Assembly (NCBI GenBank): GCA_016866575.1
Contig: VGMA01000004.1
Span: forward strand, 1-34,495
Length of the DNA stretch: 34,495 nucleotides
Reading direction: 5' to 3'
Source: Chlamydiota bacterium
GTDB lineage: Bacteria; Chlamydiota; Chlamydiia; Chlamydiales; VGMA01
Position numbers and translations under genes: made by a program. This document shows, piece by piece, positions 1 through 9,461 of the stretch. Below the pieces are notes generated by a model. The model was not told the DNA's origin. It was given only the letters and a program-made list of their open reading frames with translations, and did not search any database. How positions within the stretch are numbered: position 1 is the first letter of the stretch; each line of letters begins with the position of its first letter.

Positions 1-1
1 A

Positions 2-262
2 AATCATCCAACAAGTTTTGTAGGCCTTGCAAAAGAGCTTACTGATTTTGATGTGATTATCCAAGGTAAAAGCTCTGAAGGCTGGATAAATATACGTAAA
101 CATATCGACTTGCGTAAAGCCCAAGAAACTAAATCTAAACTTGAAGCTCAATTGAATTTGCAAAAAGCCTATAAGCACTTTGGCAAATTCATTGATTCAG
201 AAAATATCCTTGAGCTCGATATAGCGCATCAAATTGTCGATAAAATTTCATTTAGACCCTGA
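2..262 (+). CDS. 3' end of a CDS truncated by the window edge; faint HPr-like look (NHPTSFVGLAKELTDFDVIIQGKSSEGWINIRKHIDL)
   Basis: Frame open from base 2 to TGA at 260-262. HPr resemblance is only by eye. Confidence 0.5.
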   Translation, partial: NHPTSFVGLAKELTDFDVIIQGKSSEGWINIRKHIDLRKAQETKSKLEAQLNLQKAYKHFGKFIDSENILELDIAHQIVDKISFRP

Positions 263-298
263 TTTACATCATCTACAAGATTGTAGTATGCTCATTGC

Positions 299-868
299 AT
301 GATGCGAATTACCTCTGGAATTTTTAAAGGAAGAAAACTCATTTCCCCCAAAGGAAATCTCACTCGGCCAACTTCCGAAAAACTGCGCTCCATGATCTTC
401 AATATCTGCCAAAATAAGATCATAGACGCCCATTTTTTTGATCTTTTTGCAGGTAGCGGCGCCATGGGCCTTGAAGCTTTGAGTAGAGGAGCAAAAAGAG
501 CAACATTTGTCGATCAAAGCCGTTTTGCTATCGAAGCCATTTCAAAAAATATTGAGCTACTAGAAGTAAAAAATTGCACATCTATCATTTCTCTAGATGC
601 CAAAAAAGCGCTTAGCAGCTACCAAGGAGATCAAATAGACATTTTGTACATCGATCCTCCATATAGCGAAGCAAACCAGCTTTTACCCCCTATTATGAGC
701 TTTTTAGATGCAAATACACACCTCTTTCATGGCGATGCCTGGATTTTTATAGAAGAAGATATGCACGCTAAAACAGCTCTGCCCCCTATGAACCATATCG
801 AGCTCTTCAAGGAAAAGAAAGTGGGAACAACGCATCTTATGCAATTTATCGTACATCTAAACAATTGA
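299..868 (+). CDS. rsmD: 16S rRNA (guanine(966)-N(2))-methyltransferase RsmD
   Basis: MRITSGIFKGRKLISPKG...TRPTSEKLRSMIFNI, DLFAGSGAMGLEALSRGA and YIDPPY motifs typical of RsmD. Confidence 0.93.
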   Translation: MMRITSGIFKGRKLISPKGNLTRPTSEKLRSMIFNICQNKIIDAHFFDLFAGSGAMGLEALSRGAKRATFVDQSRFAIEAISKNIELLEVKNCTSIISLDAKKALSSYQGDQIDILYIDPPYSEANQLLPPIMSFLDANTHLFHGDAWIFIEEDMHAKTALPPMNHIELFKEKKVGTTHLMQFIVHLNN

Positions 869-993
869 TCTCTCTATTAACTGAAAATAGCATAAGCCCT
901 TTACAAATAACCTCATGCCTTAAATTGGATTTGGCATAATGAGCTTTTAACGCATTTTCATCTTATTTGATAGCTAGAGAGCATCAAAAAAAT

Positions 994-1052
994 AAGAGCT
1001 TAACTAAAAACTTCACCTTTTTGGGATCCGTAGTTTAGCTAAGCTCTTTTTT
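994..1052. terminator. Bidirectional intrinsic terminator between convergent rsmD and the repeat-protein gene
   Basis: AAGAGCTTAACTAAA ... TTTAGCTAAGCTCTT stem, followed by T-run on + (CTCTTTTTT) and T-run on - (CTCTTATTTTTTT). Confidence 0.75.
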
Positions 1053-1068
1053 GAATTTTAAAGATATT

Positions 1069-3579
1069 CTACTCAGAAAACGTCTGTTTAGCTCCTACAA
1101 GCTGATCGTTTTCAAATCGTTGTAAAACGCGAGGCTTACCTGAATCAAAGTATTTGTTGAATATTCCATGACGCGTGCCTTGTTTATATTCCCCTTCAAA
1201 TACCAAAACTCCTTGCTCATTCCAACTCTTAGTCACTCCATCGAGCTTTCCCTCTTTGTAGCAAGCGATGTTAGAAAGAGCGCCATTTTGGAAAAACGTC
1301 TTTTCTTCCCCTTCTTGCTGATCTTTGATGAAGCGAATGCTTTTATAGATCTTACCGTTGGGGTAGTAATGGATCACATCGCCATGTTTTTGATCGTTTT
1401 CAAAACTAACTGTGGTGACAACTAGCCCTTTTTGGTCAAATATTTGCGCGATTCCATCTTTTTTGCCGTTTTTGTAGCAAATCATGCTGATTTTACTACC
1501 AGATTCTGTGTATTCCGACAGCTCCCCTTCGATTTTTCCGTTAACATATTCTGCTTGGATTGCCTTTACTTTGCCGAAACGGGGATTTTCCGGATAAAAA
1601 ACGGAATAAGGTCCATGTTTTTTATTTTTTTCATAAAAGCAAACGATTTCTCTTCCTTCAGGATCTAGCTCAAAAAAGCGCCCTTCGAGCTTTCCGTTTT
1701 CGTAGCTTGCTTCTTCAAAAAGCCTTCCCTTATCATCCCATCTTGCTTTGATACCGTGCAGCTGACCCATTTTATAATTGATCAAAGTTTGCACTGTACC
1801 GTTTACAAAAAAGGTTTTTTGCTCTCCATGGAGCTTGCCTTCACTATTGTAGCATGTGATTTTTGATAACTGCTCACGATCTTTTTCAAAAATGAGATGG
1901 GAGGGATAATAATCTTTTTGCTCACCTACTAAAACGCCACCTTTGTAAAAACGGGTAAAAGCGATCTTGCCATCTTCAAACCAGCCTTGGGTTAATCCCT
2001 CTGCCAAGTCGTTTTGATAAAAACCTTTCACTCGCAATTTCCCATTTGGCCAGTACTCAAGAAAGCTTCCATGTTTTTTTCCATTTTTGAATTCTACAAT
2101 TTCAAGAGGTTGGTCGTTTGTGAGATTTTTGACATATTTGCCATCTACTTGTCCAAAAAGATAGTTCGCATCGAATAGCATTTGCCCTTCTTCGTCAAAA
2201 ACTTGGAAATTGCCATGCTTTTCTCCAGCAAGATATGCACCTTTATGGATCAAAACACCCTCTTTGCTCCATTCCTCATAGCTGCCATCGAGCTTTCCGT
2301 CACTGAAAGCTGTTTGCAATTTGAGCTTTCCATTTTCATGCCACTCAATCAATTGACCTTGAGGTTTGCCTGAAATAAAAAAGGCTTTTTTGGCGTATCT
2401 ACCATCTTCATGCCATTGTTCGAATTTGCCGTCGTATTCACCATTTTTACAAAAAAAGTGCCCTTTTTTCTTGCCGTTTTCATGGTATTCAATCTGCTCT
2501 TGGCTCCATTTGCCGTTGCTGTATACGTACTGTTTAGCAATTTTCCCAGATGGGTACCACTCTTGGTATTCACCATGGAGCTCTTTGTTTTGAACATAAT
2601 ATTGAGCAATCTTTTGCCCATTTTCATTGAACTCTACAATTGGCTCTTTAAGTTTTCCTTTTTTGTCATAAATAGCTACATAAGCTAATTTCCCATTTGC
2701 ATGTTTTTTCCAATGCTTGCCAACTGGCATCCCTTTATCAAATGCACCTTCGGCAATCAAAACACCCTCTGAAGAAAAAGCTCTGTTTGTCCCATGAAAC
2801 TGACCATCTTTGTATTCAATGTGCTCTTTTTCTTTGCCGTTAGGATAGTAACTGCAATGCAAACCAATAGGTTTGCCATTTTTATGTTCTTGCACTTCGA
2901 TCACTGTTCTTAATTCATCATATTTTGTGACCGATGGCTGTTGATCTTTGCTTGAAAGCTCCCCTTTTTCATAAAAAGCGCGGCATTTAATAGCCCCACT
3001 TTCGTAAAACTCTTGATATTCACCTTCTAATAGGTTGGCTTTATGGAAAATCACTTTATACAGCTTGCCGCTAGGGTAAAAAACGCGAACTTCCCCTTCT
3101 AAAAGGCCATCTACATAATTTCTCTCTTCAGCTACAGCGCCTGTTTCATAAAATGAGCTGTAAGGGCCAGATCGCTTCCCTTTTTTAAAGGTGATCGACT
3201 CTTTGATTTGTCCTGTAGGATAGTAGTATTCTTTTACTCCATCTTCTTGGCCCATAGAATAAAATGCTGTCGATTCCACTTGTCCTGATTCTGAAAATAC
3301 GATCGATACGCCGTGAGGAGCTATTTTCCCATCAATATAGGTTAAATCAGTCTCTTCCTTGAATCTACCTGTTGGATAGAGAAGGATTTTTTTTACCGGT
3401 TTTTCTTTACCATCTTCTTCTTCAAAAAATAGCACTTCTGCTGGATTTGCTTCTCCATCGTAGCTTCGAACAACTTCAGAACGCCACTCTGGAATTCTTA
3501 CTTTCAATTCACTTGCAGCCTCTTTGATTCCTGCATTCAGCAAAAACGGCAATCCTAAAAATAAAGAAATTTTTTTCAT
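1069..3579 (-). CDS. Large secreted MORN_2/YwqK-type repeat protein (toxin-antitoxin system YwqK-like repeats)
   Basis: Signal-peptide-like N-terminus MKKISLFLGLPFLLNAG, then about 31 degenerate repeats of the type Y.(P/E)(S/N)GK.....Y..GK.(H/D/E)G. Confidence 0.88.
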   Translation of the reverse strand: MKKISLFLGLPFLLNAGIKEAASELKVRIPEWRSEVVRSYDGEANPAEVLFFEEEDGKEKPVKKILLYPTGRFKEETDLTYIDGKIAPHGVSIVFSESGQVESTAFYSMGQEDGVKEYYYPTGQIKESITFKKGKRSGPYSSFYETGAVAEERNYVDGLLEGEVRVFYPSGKLYKVIFHKANLLEGEYQEFYESGAIKCRAFYEKGELSSKDQQPSVTKYDELRTVIEVQEHKNGKPIGLHCSYYPNGKEKEHIEYKDGQFHGTNRAFSSEGVLIAEGAFDKGMPVGKHWKKHANGKLAYVAIYDKKGKLKEPIVEFNENGQKIAQYYVQNKELHGEYQEWYPSGKIAKQYVYSNGKWSQEQIEYHENGKKKGHFFCKNGEYDGKFEQWHEDGRYAKKAFFISGKPQGQLIEWHENGKLKLQTAFSDGKLDGSYEEWSKEGVLIHKGAYLAGEKHGNFQVFDEEGQMLFDANYLFGQVDGKYVKNLTNDQPLEIVEFKNGKKHGSFLEYWPNGKLRVKGFYQNDLAEGLTQGWFEDGKIAFTRFYKGGVLVGEQKDYYPSHLIFEKDREQLSKITCYNSEGKLHGEQKTFFVNGTVQTLINYKMGQLHGIKARWDDKGRLFEEASYENGKLEGRFFELDPEGREIVCFYEKNKKHGPYSVFYPENPRFGKVKAIQAEYVNGKIEGELSEYTESGSKISMICYKNGKKDGIAQIFDQKGLVVTTVSFENDQKHGDVIHYYPNGKIYKSIRFIKDQQEGEEKTFFQNGALSNIACYKEGKLDGVTKSWNEQGVLVFEGEYKQGTRHGIFNKYFDSGKPRVLQRFENDQLVGAKQTFSE

Positions 3580-3583
3580 ATAC

Positions 3584-4048
3584 TCACGAACTTATCTTCT
3601 CTTGAATCTTTATGTATACTGGCTCTTGCCCTATCTGTGCAACAGCTATTTCGAGCTGATCTATCGCTGCTCGATTTTTGCTAGAGAAGGTCAGTACTTT
3701 TTGACCTTCGATCTTTTCTTTATCGATGAAAAGCTCTTGAATTTTTTCATAACTTCGCTTTTGACGCAAAATCGGGTCGATAGAAAGATCTGTGTCATCA
3801 AATAGGTAAACTCCTCTTAACACCCCTTTATCCCAATAGAGGGCAAAGTGGATATCTGCACTTGATGTAAGGGAAAGAGAAGAGGCGAAACAGAGCTCTT
3901 CTTGGAGTTTTTTAACACACTGCTTATAAGAAAAATCCCCGAGCGCTTTCAAACCTTGAAAGCAAGTCAGGGACGCTAATATCGTCAATATCGCAACCGA
4001 TATCAAAATTTCTATTAAGGTAAAAGGGCGTCTTCTGAAACCATCCAC
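3584..4048 (-). CDS. Prepilin-like protein, GspH/GspG-type pseudopilin
   Basis: RRRPFTLIEILISVAILTILASL N-methylation-like helix; overlaps upstream gspG-like gene by about 34 nt. Confidence 0.8.
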   Translation of the reverse strand: MDGFRRRPFTLIEILISVAILTILASLTCFQGLKALGDFSYKQCVKKLQEELCFASSLSLTSSADIHFALYWDKGVLRGVYLFDDTDLSIDPILRQKRSYEKIQELFIDKEKIEGQKVLTFSSKNRAAIDQLEIAVAQIGQEPVYIKIQEKISS

Positions 4049-4446
4049 GGGTATTTTTCCTTGATATCTTCAATATCTTTGCCCTTATTTTCTCTATGCT
4101 TAATGTAGGCCATAGAGATGACGGCAATATCGTCATAACCTTTTTTTACAATCAGATACTCCCCTCCCCATCCATCTTGTAAAAGGCTTTTTGGATTTTT
4201 GGCAAACCCTGAGCTTTCCAAATACTTAAGGGGATTTGCTAAAATATCTTCCAGCTTTCCACCTTTAGCCATTTCAAGGGTCAAAATTTCATACACTTGT
4301 TTTGAACCTTGCTCGCTTTTAAAGGCTTTACCCTCTTCTAAGCTACCTTTCATACTATAGCCAATGACACTGCCAATAATTCCGATGATGAAAATGACAA
4401 TCATGATCTCAAGAAGTGTCATCGGACGCAATTTTCTAGTTTTCAT
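4015..4446 (-). CDS. gspG: Type II secretion major pseudopilin GspG-like
   Basis: MKTRKLRPMTLLEIMIVIFIIGIIGSVIGYSM; DGWGGEYLI resembles the GspG C-terminal DPWG region; adjacent to gspF. Confidence 0.85.
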   Translation of the reverse strand: MKTRKLRPMTLLEIMIVIFIIGIIGSVIGYSMKGSLEEGKAFKSEQGSKQVYEILTLEMAKGGKLEDILANPLKYLESSGFAKNPKSLLQDGWGGEYLIVKKGYDDIAVISMAYIKHRENKGKDIEDIKEKYPWMVSEDALLP

Positions 4447-4466
4447 AGCATCTCCCTAAACATATG

Positions 4467-5648
4467 TTACAAGAAAGAACTTACATCGGTTAAAGGTAAT
4501 AAAACTGAAAGCAGCACTACACCTACAATTAAACCGAGTAGCAATAACATAATAGGTTGTAACAAGCTTGTGAATTGTTGCAAGGACTTTTCGAGATCTT
4601 CTTCATAAATCTCTGCTATGTGAAGGAGCATGTCATCTATTTTTCCAACCTCTTCAGCAGTAGCTATCATCTTTACAACCATAGGGGCAAACCACTTTGA
4701 TTGCCCAAGCTCCATAGAGAGCTTCTTTCCTTCCATAATCTTTTTTTCAGCTCTTTCAACCACTTCGCTAAAGGTAGGATGATCCATGACCTTTGCGGAT
4801 AAGCGTAAAGCTGTAGGAAGCGCTACTGAATTTTTTAATAAAATACCTAAAGTGCGACTAAAGCGGATCATCACCGCTTGTGAAACCATTTTTTTGACTA
4901 AAGGGATGTAAAGCAGCCCCTTCTTACATGCCTCTTTCCCTTTTCTACTTCTAAAAAAAAGAAACAAGAAAAGGGCTTGCACTGCAAAAATCAATCCTAT
5001 CCAATTGCCATAAACAGACAAAAACCGACTGATCGAGAGCACACATTCTGTTAATGGATGGAGCCTTCTGCCTTCTAAAAGCTCTTGCATCGAAGGTATG
5101 ATAAAAACAAATAAAGCAACCACAACCACCAAACAAAAACTACACAAAAAAGCAGGATACGTAAGTGCTCCTACCATCTGCTTTTTCAGTTTTTCTCCTC
5201 TAGCAATCACCTTCGTTAGCTGCATAAAGACATCAGCTAATGATCCGCTTTCTTCTGCGGCTCTTACCATCGAGATATAGATCGAATCAAATGTCTTTGG
5301 GTAATGAGCAAGTACATCAGAAAGCTTCTTACCTTGTTTGACTTGATCGCATAGATCAAGAAAAAGGGGGTGCTCTTTGCTGTGTAAAGATTTTTCTTCA
5401 GCAATCACCAAACTTTCATAAAGGGGCATACCAGAAGAAAGAAGATTCGCTATGTCTCTTGTAAAATCGAGAAGTGATGCCTTTGAAAGATTGGATATGG
5501 CGCCTTTGATTTTTTGTTTTTCTAGACTTGTAACAATGATTTTTTGTTTTTTTAACCGCTCTTTTGCCATCTCTAGGCAATCGGCGTTGATCATCCCTTT
5601 ATGTTTTTTTCCTTCTAAACTCAAGGCTTCATATCGATATAAAGGCAT
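4467..5648 (-). CDS. gspF: Type II secretion inner-membrane platform protein GspF
   Basis: MPLYRYEALSLEGKKHKGMI..., two GspF-type halves with TM segments, LLQPIMLLLLGLIVGVVLLSVLLPL C-terminus. Confidence 0.93.
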   Translation of the reverse strand: MPLYRYEALSLEGKKHKGMINADCLEMAKERLKKQKIIVTSLEKQKIKGAISNLSKASLLDFTRDIANLLSSGMPLYESLVIAEEKSLHSKEHPLFLDLCDQVKQGKKLSDVLAHYPKTFDSIYISMVRAAEESGSLADVFMQLTKVIARGEKLKKQMVGALTYPAFLCSFCLVVVVALFVFIIPSMQELLEGRRLHPLTECVLSISRFLSVYGNWIGLIFAVQALFLFLFFRSRKGKEACKKGLLYIPLVKKMVSQAVMIRFSRTLGILLKNSVALPTALRLSAKVMDHPTFSEVVERAEKKIMEGKKLSMELGQSKWFAPMVVKMIATAEEVGKIDDMLLHIAEIYEEDLEKSLQQFTSLLQPIMLLLLGLIVGVVLLSVLLPLTDVSSFL

Positions 5649-7141
5649 TATCTAGAAACCCTCAAAACTTCTTTCATAGTCGTTATCCCTTTTTGCACAA
5701 GTTCATTACCACTTGCAAAAAGATTTTTCATCCCCTCATCTGCAGCAACTTTATGTAAATCGACGGAGTTTGCAGACTTAATAAGCTGTCTTTTGATCGA
5801 ATCGGACATTTTCATAAGCTCATAAATGCCGTGTCTTCCCTTAAAGCCAGAAGAAAAACATTCGCTACACCCCTCAGCTTGACAGTTTGTGCAAATTTTT
5901 CTTACTAGACGCTGCGCTAGTACACCGATCACTGAAGAAGAGAGAAGATAAGGCTCAACTCCCATATCTACTAAACGGGTAAGAGCAGATGGGGCATCAT
6001 TGGTATGCAGTGTACTTAAGACTAAATGCCCTGTTAAAGAGGCCTGAATAGCAATCTCTGCCGTCTCTTTATCGCGGATCTCTCCGATCATGATCACATC
6101 GGGGTCTTGGCGCAAAATATGTCTTAATCCTGTCGCAAATGTGAGCTGAATTTTTGGATTTACCCCGATCTGAGCCATCTTTTGGAGTTTGTATTCTACC
6201 GGATCTTCAATGGTCATGATGTTGGTCTCTTCTGCTTTTAATTCAGAAAGAGCGCTATAGAGTGTTGTGGTTTTACCACTTCCTGTAGGACCTGTGACTA
6301 ATATAATCCCTTGTGTAAAACTTAACATCTCACGAAGATCTTTTAAAATTGTCTTACCCATGCCTAGTTGATCTAGACCCAAAATCACTTGATTGCGATC
6401 CAAAATACGTAAAACAATTCTTTCGCCATACACAACAGGAACTGTACTAACACGAAAATCGATCTCTCGGCCACCCATCTTGAGTTTGATTCTTCCATCT
6501 TGCGGCAAGCGATGCTCAGCGATGTCGAGCTTAGCAATCACCTTGATTCTTGTGACTAGTTCATTTTGGATTTCTCTTGGAGGATTGTGCCGCATCTGCA
6601 AGACTCCATCGATTCGGTAGCGAACAATCACCCCAGATTCAATCGGCTCAAAATGGATATCAGAAGCGCCTTGTTGTAAAGCTTCAGCAAGAATCATATT
6701 CACTAAGCGAATCACACGTGAATCACTTCTTTGATCTAAAAGATCATATTCGTGATCCGTATCGATTTCTAATAGCTCTTCTTGTTCTGCTAAATCCTCT
6801 TTTGCCTCTAAATTTGTTTGCTGATAGCAATACTCTATAGCACTATCGATTGAGCGCTTTGAAGAAAGAACTTCTTTGATCCGATAGCCTGTGATAGATG
6901 CCGCTTCTTCAAGAGATGCAAGATCTAGAGGATCACAAATTGCAACTAAAAGTTCTTCATCTTCTTTAGCAAGAGCTATGATACGCTTTTGTTTGACAAA
7001 TGCGTAGGGAAGCAATTTTTCTTTTTGCTTGATTAAAGGGTAAATCAAAAGATCCCAAGAGATTTTGAGCCCATATCGATTTGCTAAATCTAGAACTTCT
7101 TTTTGATCAGAAGTACGTGTCTCGACCATAGAATAACTCAA
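5648..7141 (-). CDS. gspE: Type II secretion ATPase GspE
   Basis: Walker A GPTGSGKTTTLYSAL, DIHFEP, MTIEDPVEYKL, LRQDPDVIMIGEIRDKETAEIAIQASLTGHLVLSTLHTN. Confidence 0.96.
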   Translation of the reverse strand: MSYSMVETRTSDQKEVLDLANRYGLKISWDLLIYPLIKQKEKLLPYAFVKQKRIIALAKEDEELLVAICDPLDLASLEEAASITGYRIKEVLSSKRSIDSAIEYCYQQTNLEAKEDLAEQEELLEIDTDHEYDLLDQRSDSRVIRLVNMILAEALQQGASDIHFEPIESGVIVRYRIDGVLQMRHNPPREIQNELVTRIKVIAKLDIAEHRLPQDGRIKLKMGGREIDFRVSTVPVVYGERIVLRILDRNQVILGLDQLGMGKTILKDLREMLSFTQGIILVTGPTGSGKTTTLYSALSELKAEETNIMTIEDPVEYKLQKMAQIGVNPKIQLTFATGLRHILRQDPDVIMIGEIRDKETAEIAIQASLTGHLVLSTLHTNDAPSALTRLVDMGVEPYLLSSSVIGVLAQRLVRKICTNCQAEGCSECFSSGFKGRHGIYELMKMSDSIKRQLIKSANSVDLHKVAADEGMKNLFASGNELVQKGITTMKEVLRVSR

Positions 7142-9461
7142 AACTTTGTTCGAAAAATCGATTTTTTTCTGCTTTTCTTGCTACCTGGAGCTTTTCTAAA
7201 AACGCCGGTATATCCCCGGGGCGCTTCATGAGCATCTGCTCTCTTCTGTAAGCTAAATCTTCTTTTGGGTCTTTGATCACATGAGGGGTGATAAAGATGA
7301 ACATTTCCGTAGTTTCGCTAACAAGCTCTTCTGTACCAAAGATTTTACCAAAGCCTGGAACTTCGCCTAAAAATGGGATTTTTTCGCTGCGATCATCTGA
7401 AGACTTTCTTTTAAGACCCCCAATGACCACAGTCTGCCCATCTAAAATACGCACCTGATTTTCTATATGCCGTTTATGGACATCTGGACGATCGTCTCTA
7501 TCGCTTTTGATCGTGTCAAATGTAACGTTATTTTCTAAAGTGACACAGATTTTCCCTTCAGGATCGTCTAGCTCTGGATCGTGAATGGTCGGAGTCATGA
7601 CAAGCGTAATACCATACTGCGCTCTAGAGTATGACTTTTCAAACACAATCCCTTTATTTGAATCCATGGGAGCTGCGCCGTTATTGATTGAAATCTCATC
7701 TGTAATCGCTATAGTCGCAGGAGTTTGATTGATTGTAATTAAAGAAGGAGAAGCTGTAACTCTTACGTCATCTTGAGAAAGGAGGAAATTGTAGGCTACA
7801 TCAAACGCAGGAAAGTCCTTATGCTTACTTTGAGAGAAGAAGAACTCAAAAAGCCCTTTAATAGGAGCTTTGATAGATGCATCGTAATCTGCTCCACCCC
7901 TGCTGTTTCCGGTTGCACTCGATCCCACTTTCAAGATATTAAGCCCTGCACGGTTTTTATTGGTGATCCTTCTTTCACATAGAAGAACCTCAATTTCAAC
8001 CATCTTTTTAGGGACATCCAATTTCTTGACCACTTCTTTGATTTTATCGAGAACATCTCTTCTTACTACCATCAAAATCGATCCGGTCTTTCGGTAAGGG
8101 ATGAAATTGGTAGATTTACTCTTTTTCATTTGAGAAGAGATGAGCCCTGCATTTGCCGGCATAGGAGTCAAAGGTTTGCCGTCTGGCATATCAGAGACGC
8201 CGATGCCAAGACCATCTAAGGGATTGGCTTCCGCTATATCTACATTAACTTCGGTGGATACTTCGCAGGATTTTCCACTTCCCCCTTCAATTCTTGCGCT
8301 TATCAGTGAGTGGTATACCTTATCGAGCACTTCTGCCAGATCAAGAGGATCGCTGTGGCGGCAGCTATACCAGTAAACTGTCATCTCTTGCGGATTCTCT
8401 ACTTGGCACTCAGTCTCTTTGATGAGCACTTCTGCTCTCATCACCTGATCTTGAGGCCCAACCAGCACGCAGCTGCCATCTTGCTGGAAAGGCAAAACGC
8501 TCAAATCGCTTCCCCCTTTTGAAACCAGTGGAGGGCGAGAAGGGTCGTTTAAAGGGCCAAAATAGGCTTTTAAAAGTTTTGTGACATCATCAAAGTGGAT
8601 TTTAGTAAATGAGACGACGCGAGTGATTTTATCATTCGATGATTGCCAGACATTTTTGTAGAGAGTTAAAAGCTTTTTTACCTCTTCTTTTGTTCCAACA
8701 ACAGCAATTTTTTGCCCTACTTGGTAAACAAATGTAAGCTTTGGATCTCTAAAACGCTCAAAAAAGTAAAAAGCAGGTTTAAGATTTTCAATTACCGGAG
8801 CAAAAACAAAAATAACCCGAGAGTTAGGCGCTAAAAGTTCTAAACTTTTTTCTTCCGATGTGATGAGCTCGACAGCTGTGAGATCTTGTTTGAGTTGGTA
8901 GAGCTGTCTTGTAAAAGGATTGATTTGCTTATAGCCTATGCCGTTTTGCTGCAAAATCACTTCTAGCAAAGAAGACCACGACTCTTTAGGAATCAACAAG
9001 TTAGAGTGTAAATGGACCTTCATGTTTGCCATTTCAGGCGAAAAGACATACAAATAGTCGCAGCTTCCAAACTCCATGATGATCTGCCCTAGCGTACTCT
9101 CTTCTAGGTCCCAAAGGGCATAACCCTCATTTGCTCTTCTAGAATCGGCTTGCGCTCTTTGCTTCCAAGATCCTTCTTGATTATGGAGTTCTTTTTTTAG
9201 CTGATTGATATCTTGGAGAAGGCTTTTAAAGGCTTCTTGATCGCTGCCTTCTTCTAAAAGATGTGATGCTTGCTCAAAGCGCTCTTCTAAATCTTGGCGA
9301 ATCATCGCTATTTCTTGATTGAGCTCTTTAAGTGAGTAAGGCTGATCAGTTGTGCTTTTTTCTTCTGAAGAAAGCAAATCCATTTTCTCCTCTATGGTTT
9401 GCGCTAAAAGCGCTAGAGGACAAAGAGTCAAAATAATCAGTCTCTTACATTTTTGATTCAT
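7107..9461 (-). CDS. gspD: Type II secretion secretin GspD-like
   Basis: N-type domains, C-terminal secretin core (NVTFDTI...VRILDGQTVVIGGLKRKSSDDRSEKIPFLGEVPGFGKIFG...TEMFIFITPHVI). Confidence 0.93.
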   Translation of the reverse strand: MNQKCKRLIILTLCPLALLAQTIEEKMDLLSSEEKSTTDQPYSLKELNQEIAMIRQDLEERFEQASHLLEEGSDQEAFKSLLQDINQLKKELHNQEGSWKQRAQADSRRANEGYALWDLEESTLGQIIMEFGSCDYLYVFSPEMANMKVHLHSNLLIPKESWSSLLEVILQQNGIGYKQINPFTRQLYQLKQDLTAVELITSEEKSLELLAPNSRVIFVFAPVIENLKPAFYFFERFRDPKLTFVYQVGQKIAVVGTKEEVKKLLTLYKNVWQSSNDKITRVVSFTKIHFDDVTKLLKAYFGPLNDPSRPPLVSKGGSDLSVLPFQQDGSCVLVGPQDQVMRAEVLIKETECQVENPQEMTVYWYSCRHSDPLDLAEVLDKVYHSLISARIEGGSGKSCEVSTEVNVDIAEANPLDGLGIGVSDMPDGKPLTPMPANAGLISSQMKKSKSTNFIPYRKTGSILMVVRRDVLDKIKEVVKKLDVPKKMVEIEVLLCERRITNKNRAGLNILKVGSSATGNSRGGADYDASIKAPIKGLFEFFFSQSKHKDFPAFDVAYNFLLSQDDVRVTASPSLITINQTPATIAITDEISINNGAAPMDSNKGIVFEKSYSRAQYGITLVMTPTIHDPELDDPEGKICVTLENNVTFDTIKSDRDDRPDVHKRHIENQVRILDGQTVVIGGLKRKSSDDRSEKIPFLGEVPGFGKIFGTEELVSETTEMFIFITPHVIKDPKEDLAYRREQMLMKRPGDIPAFLEKLQVARKAEKNRFFEQSFELFYGRDTYF

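Noticed and set aside
912-943. Hairpin CTCATGCC...GGCATAATGAG after rsmD
   Set aside because: Short stem with a 3-nt bulge and no good T-run; the stronger terminator is at 994-1052.
1168-2688. Multiple + strand and alternate-frame ORFs (1168, 1432, 1560, 2182, 2349, 2366, 2410) inside the repeat-protein gene
   Set aside because: Shadow ORFs from a long repetitive gene; no ribosome-binding sites or family motifs, low-complexity translations.
1069-3579. Possible CRISPR-like or DNA-level tandem repeats
   Set aside because: Repetition is at protein level only; DNA units are diverged and variable in length. No CRISPR array was seen anywhere in the window.
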